Below, in pieces: positions 29,994 to 41,326 of a stretch of DNA of 64,000 bases; position 1 is the stretch's first letter; each line of letters begins with the position of its first letter. This stretch comes from Pseudomonas sp. Tri1. GTDB lineage: Bacteria > Pseudomonadota > Gammaproteobacteria > Pseudomonadales > Pseudomonadaceae. Location of the stretch: positions 5,682,501-5,746,500 of the forward strand of contig NZ_CP072913.1 in assembly GCF_017968885.1 (NCBI RefSeq). Direction: 5' to 3'. A program made the translations under genes and the position numbers. The notes under the pieces were generated by a model, which saw only the letters and a list, made by a program, of their open reading frames with translations, had not been told where the DNA came from and searched no databases.

Positions 29994-30850
29994 ACACCGT
30001 CAAAACCGTGCGTGAACTGCGGGCCGCCGTGGCCCGCGCCCGTAGCGAAGGCAAACGCATCGCCTTCGTACCAACCATGGGCAACCTGCACAGCGGCCAT
30101 ATGGCGCTGGTCACCAAAGCCGCGCAACGAGCCGACTTCGTGGTGGCGAGCATTTTCGTCAACCCACTGCAATTCGGTGCCGGCGAAGACCTGGACAAAT
30201 ACCCCCGCACCCTGGCGGCCGACCAGGAGAAACTGCTCCAGGCCGGTTGCCACCTGCTGTTTGCCCCCAGCGTCGAAGAGATGTACCCCGACGGCATGGC
30301 CGGGCAGACGCGGGTCAGCGTCCCGCAATTGTCCGAAGGCCTGTGCGGCGCTAGCCGGCCCGGGCATTTCGAGGGCGTGGCGACGGTGGTCAGCAAGCTG
30401 TTCAACATGGTCCAGCCTGACCTGGCGGTGTTCGGCCAGAAAGACTTCCAGCAACTGGCGGTGATCCGTGCGCTGGTCCATGACCTGAACATGCCGATCC
30501 AGATCATCGGCGAACCCACCGTGCGCGCCGAGGACGGCCTGGCGCTGTCGTCGCGCAACGGTTTCCTCAGCCCTGAGCAGCGCGCCGTCGCACCCGCGAT
30601 ATACCGCAGCCTGAACCAGATCGCCGAGGCGATCCGCCAGGGACAACGGGATTTCCCGGCGTTGATTGCCGAGCAGCTCAAGCAACTGGACGCCGCCGGC
30701 CTGCGCCCCGATTACCTGGAAATCCGCCATGCCCGGACCTTGCGCCCGGCCACAGCCGAGGATCGTGACCTGGTGATACTGGTGGCGGCATTCCTGGGTA
30801 CAACGCGGTTGATCGACAACCTGCACCTGGACCTCGACGCGCCCGCCTGA
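29990..30850 (+). CDS. panC: Pantothenate synthetase
   Basis: 286 residues. It joins pantoate and beta-alanine using [17 protein letters not shown] holds the HxGH nucleotide motif, and [13 protein letters not shown] is the adenylate-binding stretch. It is coupled to panB. Confidence 0.96.
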   Translation: MNTVKTVRELRAAVARARSEGKRIAFVPTMGNLHSGHMALVTKAAQRADFVVASIFVNPLQFGAGEDLDKYPRTLAADQEKLLQAGCHLLFAPSVEEMYPDGMAGQTRVSVPQLSEGLCGASRPGHFEGVATVVSKLFNMVQPDLAVFGQKDFQQLAVIRALVHDLNMPIQIIGEPTVRAEDGLALSSRNGFLSPEQRAVAPAIYRSLNQIAEAIRQGQRDFPALIAEQLKQLDAAGLRPDYLEIRHARTLRPATAEDRDLVILVAAFLGTTRLIDNLHLDLDAPA

Positions 30851-30859
30851 ACACCCCAC

Positions 30860-30956
30860 CCCCTGTGTGAGCGGGCTTGCTCGCGAAAGCGGTGTATCTG
30901 TCACATTGACGTTGGATGTGTCGACGCCTTCGCGAGCAAGCCCGCTCCCACAAGGG
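30860..30956. repeat. REP pair between panC and panD
   Basis: CCCTGTGTGAGCGGGCTTGCTCGCGAAAGCGG and CGCCTTCGCGAGCAAGCCCGCTCCCACAAGGG, a matched pair of the CGGGCTTGCTCG subvariant. The pair separates panD from panBC. Confidence 0.9.
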
Positions 30957-31032
30957 TACTGCGGTGTTATTGCCGCTTCGGTAGCCTTCGGGCAAACTGC
31001 CCGCCGTTCGGACCCGACCAGAGGAAACACTC

Positions 31033-31413
31033 ATGCACGCCATCATGCTCAAGGCCAAGCTGCACCGCGCCGAAGTCACTCACGCCGTGCTCGATTACGA
31101 AGGCTCCTGCGCCATCGATGGTGAATGGCTGGACCTGTCGGGTATCCGTGAATACGAACAGATCCAGATCTACAACGTCGACAACGGCGAGCGTTTCACC
31201 ACCTACGCCATCCGTGGCGAGGAAGGTTCGCGGATGATCTCGGTCAACGGTGCCGCCGCGCACAAGGCCAAGGTCGGTGACCGCGTCATCATCTGCGCCT
31301 ACGCTCATTACAGCGAAGCCGAACTGGTCAACTTCAAGCCCCGCATGCTGTACATGGCTCCGGGCAACGAACTGAGCCACACCAGCAATGCCATCCCGGT
31401 TCAGGTTGCCTGA
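31033..31413 (+). CDS. panD: Aspartate 1-decarboxylase proenzyme
   Basis: 126 residues. It makes beta-alanine for pantothenate. The self-cleavage site is G24-S25 in YEGSCAIDG, where the serine becomes the pyruvoyl group. GAGGAAAC precedes the start. It completes the panBCD set. Confidence 0.96.
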   Translation: MHAIMLKAKLHRAEVTHAVLDYEGSCAIDGEWLDLSGIREYEQIQIYNVDNGERFTTYAIRGEEGSRMISVNGAAAHKAKVGDRVIICAYAHYSEAELVNFKPRMLYMAPGNELSHTSNAIPVQVA

Positions 31414-31425
31414 GTCCCCCTTACC

Positions 31426-31515
31426 TTGTGGGAGCGAGCCGCTCGCGATGCGGTCGATCAGTCGATACATGGCCTGGCAGGTACACCGCTATCGCGAGCA
31501 GGCTCGCTCCCACAG
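31426..31515. repeat. REP pair after panD
   Basis: TTGTGGGAGCGAGCCGCTCGCGATGCGG and CGCTATCGCGAGCAGGCTCGCTCCCACAG, inverted about 40 bp apart. Confidence 0.88.
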
Positions 31516-31748
31516 TTGATCATTGTCATCCACCGACCTTCCGTCTGTCGGACCATTCCCGGCCCATTTGTATAAAAAAGTACCGGCAACCGGTCTGACA
31601 AAGTCAAGACAGATCGCAACGCGAGGTTTACTGTAGTCGCCCTGCGCCCAGAGATCGTGTCGACGCAGTTGTCCGGACGCCCACCTTGGGCCGGGCCGGA
31701 ATTTTTAGTGTACAAAAGGTCGTTCAAGTAAAAAGGAAACCCGCAGCG
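31516..31748. other. Upstream region of pgi
   Basis: The remaining part of the 335-bp panD-pgi gap contains an AT-rich patch (TTGTATAAAAAAG, about 31568-31581) and ACCGGCAACCGGT. Promoter elements for pgi are probably here but are not clear enough to place. Confidence 0.4.
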
Positions 31749-33413
31749 ATGGCGTATTACCGAACCCCTCATGACGTGACCGCTCTGCCTGCCTGGCAAG
31801 CGCTGAATGACCACCGCAAAGCCATGCAGGATTTCAGCATGCGCGAAGCGTTCAATGCCGATCCGCAGCGTTTCAGTCAATTCACCCTGTCGAGCTGCGG
31901 CTTGTTTCTCGACTATTCAAAAAACCTGATCAACGCCCAGACCCGCGACCTGCTGGTGGGCCTGGCCAACGAAGTCGACCTCAAGGGCGCGATCAAGTCG
32001 CTGTTCGAAGGTGAAATCGTCAACGCCTCCGAAAACCGCCCAGCCCTGCACACCGCCCTGCGTCGGCCGGTGGGCGACAAGTTGCTGGTGAACGGCGTCA
32101 ACGTGATGCCGGACGTGCACAAAGTGCTGAACCAGATCACTGACCTGGTGGGCCGCATTCACGACGGCCTGTGGCGCGGCTACACCGAAAAGCCGATCAC
32201 CGATGTGGTGAACATCGGCATCGGTGGCTCCTTCCTCGGCCCGGAGCTGGTGTCCGAAGCGCTGTTGTCCTACGCGCATAAAGGCGTGCGCTGCCATTAC
32301 CTGGCGAACATCGACGGCAGCGAGTTCCACGAACTGACGATGAAGCTGCGCGCCGAGACCACGCTGTTCATTGTCTCGTCGAAATCCTTCAACACCCTCG
32401 AAACCCTGAAGAACGCCCAGGCTGCCCGTGCCTGGTACCTGGCCCAGGGCGGCTCCGAAGCGGAGCTGTATCGCCATTTCATCGCGGTATCGAGCAACAA
32501 CGCTGCCGCCGTGGCCTTCGGCATTCGCGAAGAAAACATCTTCCCGATGTGGGACTGGGTCGGCGGGCGTTACTCGCTGTGGTCGGCCATTGGCCTGCCA
32601 ATCGCCCTGGCCATCGGCATGTCGAACTTCAAGGAATTGCTCTCCGGGGCCTATTCCATGGACCAGCATTTCCAAAGCGCGCCGTTCGAGCAGAACATGC
32701 CGGTACTGCTGGCACTGCTGGGCGTGTGGTACGGCAACTTCTGGGGTGCGCAAAGCCACGCGATCCTGCCGTACGACCACTACCTGCGCAACATCACCAA
32801 ACACTTGCAGCAACTGGACATGGAATCCAACGGCAAGAGCGTGCGCCAGGACGGCACGCCCGTGTCTACCGATACGGGCCCGGTGATCTGGGGCGGCGTC
32901 GGTTGCAACGGTCAACACGCCTACCATCAGTTGCTGCACCAGGGCACCCAGTTGATCCCGGCCGACTTCATCGTGCCTATCGTCAGCTTCAACCCGGTTT
33001 CCGACCATCACCAGTGGCTGTACGCCAACTGCCTGTCCCAGAGCCAGGCGCTGATGCTGGGCAAGACCCGCGCCGAAGCCGAAGCCGAACTGCGGGACAA
33101 GGGCGCCAGTGAAGAAGAGGTGCAGAAACTGGCGTCGCACAAGGTGATCCCGGGCAATCGTCCGAGCAACACGCTGGTGGTCGAACGCATCAGCCCACGG
33201 CGCCTTGGCGCGCTGGTGGCACTGTATGAACACAAGGTGTTCGTGCAAAGCGTGGTCTGGGGCATCAACGCCTTCGACCAATGGGGCGTGGAGCTGGGCA
33301 AGGAGCTGGGCAAGGGCGTCTACAACCGGCTGGTGGGCAGTGAAGAAAGCCCGGCCGAAGATGCTTCGACCCAAGGTTTGATCAACTACTTCCGTGGGCG
33401 TCATCGCGGCTGA
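31749..33413 (+). CDS. pgi: Glucose-6-phosphate isomerase
   Basis: 554 residues from [16 protein letters not shown] at 31749, preceded by AAAAGGAAAC. It interconverts glucose-6-phosphate and fructose-6-phosphate. Family motifs are [27 protein letters not shown] and the C-terminal [21 protein letters not shown]. Pseudomonads lack phosphofructokinase, so it serves gluconeogenesis and the Entner-Doudoroff cycle. Length is normal. Confidence 0.97.
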   Translation: MAYYRTPHDVTALPAWQALNDHRKAMQDFSMREAFNADPQRFSQFTLSSCGLFLDYSKNLINAQTRDLLVGLANEVDLKGAIKSLFEGEIVNASENRPALHTALRRPVGDKLLVNGVNVMPDVHKVLNQITDLVGRIHDGLWRGYTEKPITDVVNIGIGGSFLGPELVSEALLSYAHKGVRCHYLANIDGSEFHELTMKLRAETTLFIVSSKSFNTLETLKNAQAARAWYLAQGGSEAELYRHFIAVSSNNAAAVAFGIREENIFPMWDWVGGRYSLWSAIGLPIALAIGMSNFKELLSGAYSMDQHFQSAPFEQNMPVLLALLGVWYGNFWGAQSHAILPYDHYLRNITKHLQQLDMESNGKSVRQDGTPVSTDTGPVIWGGVGCNGQHAYHQLLHQGTQLIPADFIVPIVSFNPVSDHHQWLYANCLSQSQALMLGKTRAEAEAELRDKGASEEEVQKLASHKVIPGNRPSNTLVVERISPRRLGALVALYEHKVFVQSVVWGINAFDQWGVELGKELGKGVYNRLVGSEESPAEDASTQGLINYFRGRHRG

Positions 33414-33432
33414 CCCTTAGGCTTTGCATTAC

Positions 33433-33526
33433 CCCTGTGGGAGCGAGCTTGCTCGCGATGGCGGTAGATCAGTTGATACCTATGTTGACTGACAAACCTC
33501 TATCGCGAGCAAGCCCGCTCCCACAG
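33433..33526. repeat. REP pair between pgi and acs
   Basis: CCTGTGGGAGCGAGCTTGCTCGCGATGGCGG at the left and CTATCGCGAGCAAGCCCGCTCCCACAG at the right. Confidence 0.92.
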
Positions 33527-33607
33527 TTGCTTTGTACATGACTTGAACCCTCCGGCCACTGGGCGCATCTTTATGACTTGTCGCAAAAACAAGAATAAGG
33601 AACCGTC

Positions 33608-35545
<1,938 letters not shown>

Positions 35546-35580
35546 GCCAAACGACTCGGTACCCCTAAGGCACCGAGTCC

Positions 35581-35631
35581 CTGTGGCGAGGGGATTTATC
35601 CCCTCGTCACAGATAAATCCCTCGCCGCAGA
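35581..35631. repeat. REP variant, GTGGCGAGGGGATTTATCCCC family
   Basis: CTGTGGCGAGGGGATTTATCCCCTCG, followed by an inverted part copy, GATAAATCCCTCGCCGCAG. This is a third Pseudomonas REP subfamily, found once in this window. Confidence 0.8.
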
Positions 35632-35691
35632 TGGGCGTCTGGTCCATAACTGCTAAACTCCCGCGCCTCATTTCTCTAAGGCGCGCCCGGC

Positions 35692-36708
35692 ATGTCTTCC
35701 TTGAATCAGGCGCTGCGCGCCGCCCTCGACCAACGCCAGGACCTGCTTGGCCAGTTGCATCAGCAAGGCACCGATTGCTATCGCCTGTTCCACGGCAGCC
35801 AGGAAGGCGCTCCCGGGCTGACCGTCGACCGCTACGGCCCGCAACTGTTGGTGCAGAGTTTCCATCAGTCCCTGGAACGCGATGCCTTGTTGCAACTGCA
35901 CGGCATCGTCAACGAACGCCTGGGCCAGGACACCCTGCTGGTCTATAACGACCGCGCCCGGGGCAATTCGCGCATCGACCGCCAGGACACGGTGTACCAA
36001 GCTGACGAAGCCGCCCTGCAAGACCTGATCGGCCATGAATGGGGCCTGAACTATCGCGTGCGCGGGCGCCATACCGGGCAGGATCCGCTGCTGTTCCTCG
36101 ACCTGCGCAACGCCCGGGGCTGGGTCAAGGAACACAGCCGTGACAAAAGCGTACTGAACCTGTTCGCCTACACCTGCGGCGTTGGCTTGAGCGCTGCGGC
36201 CGGTGGAGCGCGCGAGGTGTGCAACCTGGACTTCGCCGAAGGCAACCTGGCGGTGGGTCGCGAGAACGGCCTGCTCAACCCCGCTTTGCCACCCATGGAA
36301 TTCGTGCAATCGGATTACTTCCCGGCGATCCGCCAACTGGCCGGTCTGCCTATCAGCCAGCGACGCGGGCAGAAACTGCCGGCTTATACGCGCCTGGAGC
36401 AACGTCAATACGACCTGGTACTGCTCGACCCGCCGGCCTGGGCCAAGAGTGCTTTCGGCACCGTCGACCTGTTGCGCGACTACCAAAGCCTGCTGAAACC
36501 GGCGCTGCTCACCACCGCCGACAATGGCGTGCTGATTTGCTGCAACAACCTGGCAAAAGTGCCCATGGACGACTGGCGCGAGCAGGTGTTGCGTTGCGCG
36601 CAAAAGGCCGGCCGCCCGGTGCGCGAATGGAGCGTGTTGACACCCGGCCGTGATTTCCCCTCCCTGGATCAGCAGCCACCGCTCAAGACATTGATCCTCC
36701 AGCTCTAA
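35692..36708 (+). CDS. RlmI-like SAM-dependent rRNA methyltransferase
   Basis: 338 residues. It resembles the RlmI/RlmK class of 23S rRNA m5C methyltransferases. The PGLTVDRYG segment starts the central EEHEE-like domain (about 40-110). The Rossmann methyltransferase domain follows, with VLNLFAYTCGVGLSAA (motif I) and DLVLLDPPAWAKS (motif IV). It begins without the N-terminal PUA domain of E. coli RlmI. The target base cannot be read from the sequence. Confidence 0.83.
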   Translation: MSSLNQALRAALDQRQDLLGQLHQQGTDCYRLFHGSQEGAPGLTVDRYGPQLLVQSFHQSLERDALLQLHGIVNERLGQDTLLVYNDRARGNSRIDRQDTVYQADEAALQDLIGHEWGLNYRVRGRHTGQDPLLFLDLRNARGWVKEHSRDKSVLNLFAYTCGVGLSAAAGGAREVCNLDFAEGNLAVGRENGLLNPALPPMEFVQSDYFPAIRQLAGLPISQRRGQKLPAYTRLEQRQYDLVLLDPPAWAKSAFGTVDLLRDYQSLLKPALLTTADNGVLICCNNLAKVPMDDWREQVLRCAQKAGRPVREWSVLTPGRDFPSLDQQPPLKTLILQL

Positions 36709-36816
36709 ACGCGCACCGCAATTCTCACGCAGAAAACAGACAAATCTCATAAATCACAGTGGCTTCGGAACCGTAAACGCATGCCATACTCCAAGGCATT
36801 CCGAATTCACACCAAG

Positions 36817-39762
36817 ATGAAGCCGCACATGCCCAAAGGATTGATTCGCGCTATCGGCGCTCTGTTGACCGCACTGGCCCTCTACAGCCTGTTGGGTTTC
36901 CTGATAGTGCCGGGCATCGCCTTGCGCATCGCCAACCAGCAATTGGCCGCCCTTGCGACGGTGCCGGCCCAGATCCAGCGTATAGAACTCAATCCCTTCA
37001 GCCTGGAAGTCACCCTCTGGGGTTTGAATATCGGCGAACCGGGCAAGGAGCAGGTCGGCTTCGAACGGCTCTACGCCAACTTGCAACTCGATAGTCTGTG
37101 GTCCGGCGCCCTGCACCTGGTCGACATCGAACTGGACAAGCCAAAGACCGAAGTCGTGTTCACCAAGGACGGTCAGTTGAACCTGCTGGGCCTGTTCAAG
37201 CTGCCGGCCAGCGAACCGACGCCCGCCGATCCCGAAGCCCACCCCTTCCCGCTGCGGGTCGATCGGATCAAGCTGGCCGGCGGTTATTTGCACTTCCAGG
37301 ACCTGCGCCCCAGTGAACCCATCGAATTTCTTTACGACACCCTCGATTTCGAGCTGAAAAACCTCAGCACCCTGCCCGACGACAATGCCGACATGACCCT
37401 GGTGGCCGCCGGCCCCGAAGGCGGGCATATCGACTGGAGCGGCAATTTCAGCCTCACGCCGATTGCCTCCCAAGGCACACTCAAAGTCACCGGCGGCCAG
37501 ATGAAAGCCTGGTGGCCCTATGTCCGCGATGCGGTACCCCTGGTACTGGAAAACGGCATCCTGAATCTCAGCACCGACTACAAGCTCAACCTGGCCAAGG
37601 GCACCGAGCTGCTGCTCAACAACGTCGCCGTCAGTGTCGCACCTTTCGCCATCAAGGCCCCCGATGGCCGTCCACTGGTAAAACTCGAACGCCTGGATGT
37701 CAGTGAAACCACGGTGGACCTGGCCAAGCAGCAAGTCATCGTGGGCAAGATCCGCAGCCAGAAACTGGAAACCTGGGCCGCGCGCGAGGCGGACGGGCAG
37801 TTGGACTGGCAGAAACTCTTCGCCAGCCAGCCAGCCAAACCCCAGGTAAAGGCCGAGCCTGCCTCAGCCCCGGCTGCCGCCGATTCGCCGAAGCCGGCCC
37901 CCCAGGCGCCCAGCAAACCGTGGCAGGTGGTGTTGAAGGATGTGCAACTGCGCAATTACCAAGTGCATCTGGCTGACCGTCAGGCCCAGCCCGCCGTAGC
38001 ACTTGAGGTCGGCCCGCTGAACCTCGACCTGCAGAACTACGACACCCTCAACGGCTCACCCTTTACCCTCAAGCTGGACACCGGGCTGGGTAAACAAGGC
38101 AAGATCCTGGCCGACGGCGAGGTCAACCTGAACCCGATCACCGCCCGGCTCAAGGTCAAGACCCAGGATGTCGACCTGCGGGTGGCCCAGTCGTATATCA
38201 ACCCGTTCATTCGCTTGGAATTGCGCTCCGGGATGCTCGGCAGCGATCTGGCGGTAGATCTCAAAAGCACCGAGCCGCTGGCATTCGCCGTTACCGGTCG
38301 CGCCCAGGTCGATCAGCTACACACCCTCGACACCCTCAAGACCCGAGATTTCCTCAAGTGGCAGAGCCTGGTCCTCGAGGGCCTCAACTACCAGCACGGT
38401 GACAGCCTGTCCATCGACAAGGTCAACCTGTTCCAGCCGTACGCGCGCTTCATGATCAACGACGACCGCACCACCAACGTCGATGACCTGCTGATCCCGC
38501 AACCGGCCGACAGCGGCACGAAGAAAACCGCGGCAAAATCGGCCTCCCAGGAGAAACCGCTGGGTATCCACATCGGAGGCATCGCCATCAACGACGGCTC
38601 GGCCAACTTCGCCGACTTCAGCCTGACCCCCAACTTCGCCACCGCCATCCAACAGCTCAACGGTCAGATCGGCACCATCGACAGCCGCCAGGCCAAACCG
38701 GCCAGCGTGGACATCAAGGGCAAGGTCGATCGCTATGCACCGGTCACCATCAAGGGGGCAGTCAACCCCTTCGACCCAATGGCCAGCCTCGACATCGCCA
38801 CCAGCTTCAAACGGGTCGAGCTGACCACCCTGACGCCCTACTCTGGCAAGTTCGCCGGCTATCGCATCCGCAAGGGCCGGCTCAATCTCGACCTGCATTA
38901 CCGGATCACCCAGGGCAAGCTCCAGGCGGAGAACAAGGTGGTGGTCGAGCAACTGCAACTGGGGGAAAAAGTCGACAGCCCGGATGCCGTGAGCCTGCCA
39001 CTCAAATTGGCCGTTGCATTGCTGAAGGATTCAGACGGCAGGATTTCCATCGAACTACCGGTTTCCGGTGATCTCAACGATCCGCAATTCAGCGTCATGC
39101 CGATCATCTGGCAGACCCTGCGCAACCTGGTGGTACGAGCGGCCCAGGCGCCGTTCAAACTCATCGGTGGGTTGGTGGCCGGTGGCGGTTCGGAAGACTT
39201 GGGCAGTGTGTCGTTCGCTCCGGGTTCCAGCGATCTGAGCAAAGAAAACGAAGGTGTACTGCTCAAGCTGTCCGAGGCCCTGGGTAAACGTCCCGAGCTG
39301 CGCCTGGAGATCGAAGGGACTGCCGCCGAGAGCAGCGATGGCCCGTTGCTCGCCGCCCAGCGCCTGGAACGTGAATACCAGTACAACTACTACAAGATGC
39401 TGCAACGTCGGGGCGACAAAGTACCGGCTCAGGCCTCGCTGATACAGGTGCCCGAGGATGAAAAGCCACCGCTGCTCGAAGGCATCTACCGCACCCGCCT
39501 CAAGACCCAGCCGCCCGCCGAATGGACGCAATTGGATAAAAAGGCACGAATCGAGAAACTGCGCGAGGGCGTGATCAAGTTCTGGAGCGGCAGTGACGTG
39601 CTCTTGCGCCAACTGGGGCAGGAGCGGGCTAGCAGCATCAAGGACTTCCTGGTAGACAAAGGGCAGTTGGCCGACGACCGTGTGTATTTCATCGACGCCA
39701 GCCTCGGCCAGGCCGAGAGCGACGGCAGTGTGATCACGCCTATGCATCTGGATGCCGAATAA
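36817..39762 (+). CDS. Large DUF748 (AsmA-like) envelope protein
   Basis: About 981 residues from MKPHMPKGLIRAIG at 36817; starts at 36781 and 36829 are alternatives. It has one N-terminal membrane anchor (GALLTALALYSLLGFLIVPG), then a long periplasmic region of repeated beta-strand blocks typical of DUF748/AsmA-like proteins. A low-complexity Ala/Pro/Lys linker lies near 350-375. The C-terminal part (about 800-880: SVSFAPGSSDLS, LRLEIEGTA) resembles an OmpA-like domain. AsmA-like proteins are linked to lipid transport between membranes; the role here is inferred only. Confidence 0.8.
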   Translation: MKPHMPKGLIRAIGALLTALALYSLLGFLIVPGIALRIANQQLAALATVPAQIQRIELNPFSLEVTLWGLNIGEPGKEQVGFERLYANLQLDSLWSGALHLVDIELDKPKTEVVFTKDGQLNLLGLFKLPASEPTPADPEAHPFPLRVDRIKLAGGYLHFQDLRPSEPIEFLYDTLDFELKNLSTLPDDNADMTLVAAGPEGGHIDWSGNFSLTPIASQGTLKVTGGQMKAWWPYVRDAVPLVLENGILNLSTDYKLNLAKGTELLLNNVAVSVAPFAIKAPDGRPLVKLERLDVSETTVDLAKQQVIVGKIRSQKLETWAAREADGQLDWQKLFASQPAKPQVKAEPASAPAAADSPKPAPQAPSKPWQVVLKDVQLRNYQVHLADRQAQPAVALEVGPLNLDLQNYDTLNGSPFTLKLDTGLGKQGKILADGEVNLNPITARLKVKTQDVDLRVAQSYINPFIRLELRSGMLGSDLAVDLKSTEPLAFAVTGRAQVDQLHTLDTLKTRDFLKWQSLVLEGLNYQHGDSLSIDKVNLFQPYARFMINDDRTTNVDDLLIPQPADSGTKKTAAKSASQEKPLGIHIGGIAINDGSANFADFSLTPNFATAIQQLNGQIGTIDSRQAKPASVDIKGKVDRYAPVTIKGAVNPFDPMASLDIATSFKRVELTTLTPYSGKFAGYRIRKGRLNLDLHYRITQGKLQAENKVVVEQLQLGEKVDSPDAVSLPLKLAVALLKDSDGRISIELPVSGDLNDPQFSVMPIIWQTLRNLVVRAAQAPFKLIGGLVAGGGSEDLGSVSFAPGSSDLSKENEGVLLKLSEALGKRPELRLEIEGTAAESSDGPLLAAQRLEREYQYNYYKMLQRRGDKVPAQASLIQVPEDEKPPLLEGIYRTRLKTQPPAEWTQLDKKARIEKLREGVIKFWSGSDVLLRQLGQERASSIKDFLVDKGQLADDRVYFIDASLGQAESDGSVITPMHLDAE

Positions 39763-39763
39763 G

Positions 39764-40060
39764 ATGAAGTACCTGTACGGCCTCAGCCTGGCTTTATTGC
39801 TGGCCGCTGGCCAAATGGCGGCAGCCGATACGCTGCGCTGCGGCAGCCAGTTGATCAGCGTCGGAGACCGCTCGAGCGAAGTGCTGCAAAAGTGCGGGGA
39901 GCCGGTAGCGCGGGATGACCTGGGCTATAAACGCAGTGTCAATCGCCGGGAAGAATACCCGGTGGAAGAATGGACCTACGGCCCCAACAGCGGCATGTAC
40001 CAGTACCTGCGTTTCGAGGGGAATCGGCTGGTGCAAATCACCAGCAAGCGCGGGCGCTGA
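39764..40060 (+). CDS. DUF2845 secreted protein
   Basis: 98 residues from the ATG at 39764, one base after the DUF748 stop, so the two are coupled. A signal peptide covers about 1-21 (…GQMAAADTLRCG). The mature part has two cysteines (TLRCGSQLI, LQKCGEPVA) and the DUF2845 core ending in GNRLVQITSKRG. It is likely periplasmic with unknown function. Confidence 0.83.
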   Translation: MKYLYGLSLALLLAAGQMAAADTLRCGSQLISVGDRSSEVLQKCGEPVARDDLGYKRSVNRREEYPVEEWTYGPNSGMYQYLRFEGNRLVQITSKRGR

Positions 40061-40082
40061 GCTTGTGTTGAATGTGCCGCCG

Positions 40083-40110
40083 CCATCGCGAGCAAGCTCG
40101 CTCCCACAGG
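40083..40110. repeat. Intact REP left of the IS110 element
   Basis: CCATCGCGAGCAAGCTCGCTCCCACAGG. Its partner REP begins at 40152 (TGTGGGAG), is interrupted by the IS element, and resumes at 41329 (CGAGCTTGCTCGCGATGGCGG). Confidence 0.92.
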
Positions 40111-40162
40111 GGGGACACGGTGAACATCGATTTGGGGATCACCCTGAATAATGTGGGAGATT

Positions 40163-41125
40163 CTATGTTGCAGGGGAACCCTGCAACCGTGAATTTGGTT
40201 GGTATTCGCTCTGATTTTTCATCAGGGCGAATGCTACCCGACACAACTTGCGGGCAAGGATAACCAAGGCCTGAGTTCTGGCCAGGCCTCGTGCCAAGAA
40301 GGCCTCATAGTAAGGTTTCCAGGCAGGAGACCGACAGGCCGCCATCGCGGCGTTGTGCGCCAGGCGTCGTAGCTCCCCGTCCCCTTTTTTGCTCAAGTGA
40401 CGAGGACTGTGCTTCTTCCCTGAGTCTTTTGGACGCAAATCCATCCCCAAGAAAGCAATGAATGCATCGCCACTGACAAAGTGACCGCGCATGAATGCGG
40501 TCGCCAAGCCAATGGCCGTCAGTTCACCAATCCCTTCAATGGCTTTGCAGCGGTTGATGTTTTCAGTGATCCCTACCGCTTGGCTGGCCTCACGCATTAG
40601 CTTCTGAATGGCCTGATCGGACTCTTTGAAGACCTCCAACTGCCGGGCCAAGATGTCCTTTAGGCACGGTTCGTTCGAAAAACTCAGCACGATACTGACA
40701 CGGGCCTTGATGAGTGCCGCACGTTTTCTAAGCAGGTTTTTTAACACTTTGTAGGCTTCTGGAGGTGGGCTCCAGATACGCAGCCTTGCTTGCTCGTTCG
40801 TTAGATAACGAGCCAGCAAACGCGCATCACAAGGATCAGTTTTAGCCCGCAGCCCAATACTTTCACGGTAATGGGCCACCCGATAAGGATCCACAACGTA
40901 AACATGAAACCCCATTCCATGGGCCAGCTCAGCTGTGTCCAGGTGATAAAAACTGGTGGCTTCCAGCGCAATCGAGCTTTGGGCTGGTAGCGTTTTGAGC
41001 CACCGGCCAAGAGCTTCGCGATTGTTGGCGATGGCTTGAGTGATTTTCAGGTCTTCGCGGTAAACGACGATTTCGGCCTTCGCTACATCGATACCAATAA
41101 CCGTTGGTGAGTTAAGGATTGTCAT
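40163..41125 (-). CDS. IS110-family DEDD recombinase (transposase)
   Basis: 320 residues. The RuvC-like N-terminal domain (DEDD_Tnp_IS110) shows D13 (VIGIDVAKAE), E55 (ALEATSF), and D97 and D100 (KTDPCDARL). A helical linker follows (about 120-190). The C-terminal Transposase_20 domain has EGIGELTAIGL and a serine nucleophile candidate, S235 (RPKDSGKKHSP). All expected catalytic residues are present and the frame is intact, so the element may be active. The stop codon is 3 bp from the core. A 9-bp inverted repeat (40167-40187) lies in the last codons. Confidence 0.94.
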   Translation of the reverse strand: MTILNSPTVIGIDVAKAEIVVYREDLKITQAIANNREALGRWLKTLPAQSSIALEATSFYHLDTAELAHGMGFHVYVVDPYRVAHYRESIGLRAKTDPCDARLLARYLTNEQARLRIWSPPPEAYKVLKNLLRKRAALIKARVSIVLSFSNEPCLKDILARQLEVFKESDQAIQKLMREASQAVGITENINRCKAIEGIGELTAIGLATAFMRGHFVSGDAFIAFLGMDLRPKDSGKKHSPRHLSKKGDGELRRLAHNAAMAACRSPAWKPYYEAFLARGLARTQALVILARKLCRVAFALMKNQSEYQPNSRLQGSPAT

Positions 41126-41131
41126 GACGAA

Positions 41132-41326
41132 TCCTCGGAGCTAGGGTTTAGGTGCTTGTCGGGGTCTACCTTTGCGCTGGCTTGCCTCTATCGTCGGTTT
41201 TACCGATGAATTCCTTATCGGCGCTTTAGGTAGAAAGGGCGGAACGAGAAGTCTCCCACGGTCCGTACTGGCTAGAGTCGGAATCGAGCTTTTAGTCCCG
41301 CCCACCCCTTCAAGTCTAAACATACA
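41132..41326 (-). ncRNA. Predicted bridge RNA region of the IS110 element
   Basis: This is the non-coding left end, upstream of the recombinase. Stem-loop 1 has stem GGGCGGGAC (41295-41303) / GTTCCGCCC (41237-41245), nine pairs with one G-U. It encloses AAGCTCG (41285-41291), identical to the left half of the REP target, and GTGGGAG (41253-41259), complementary to core plus right half (CTCCCAC). Stem-loop 2 has stem TACCT-AAA-GCGC (41221-41232) / GCGC-AA-AGGTA (41167-41177). It encloses candidate donor guides GGAAT (41210-41214) and GCAAG (41181-41185). This matches the two-loop bridge RNA of IS621. RNA ends are estimated. Confidence 0.72.

Noticed and set aside
20511..33526. CRISPR array from repeated 25-30 bp sequences
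   Set aside because: The repeats are REP elements in inverted pairs, scattered singly between genes, with no regular spacers and no cas genes.
40139..40200. Terminal inverted repeats or target duplication for the IS element
   Set aside because: No inverted ends are found. The only shared bases are the CT core, as expected for IS110, so a DDE-type element was rejected.
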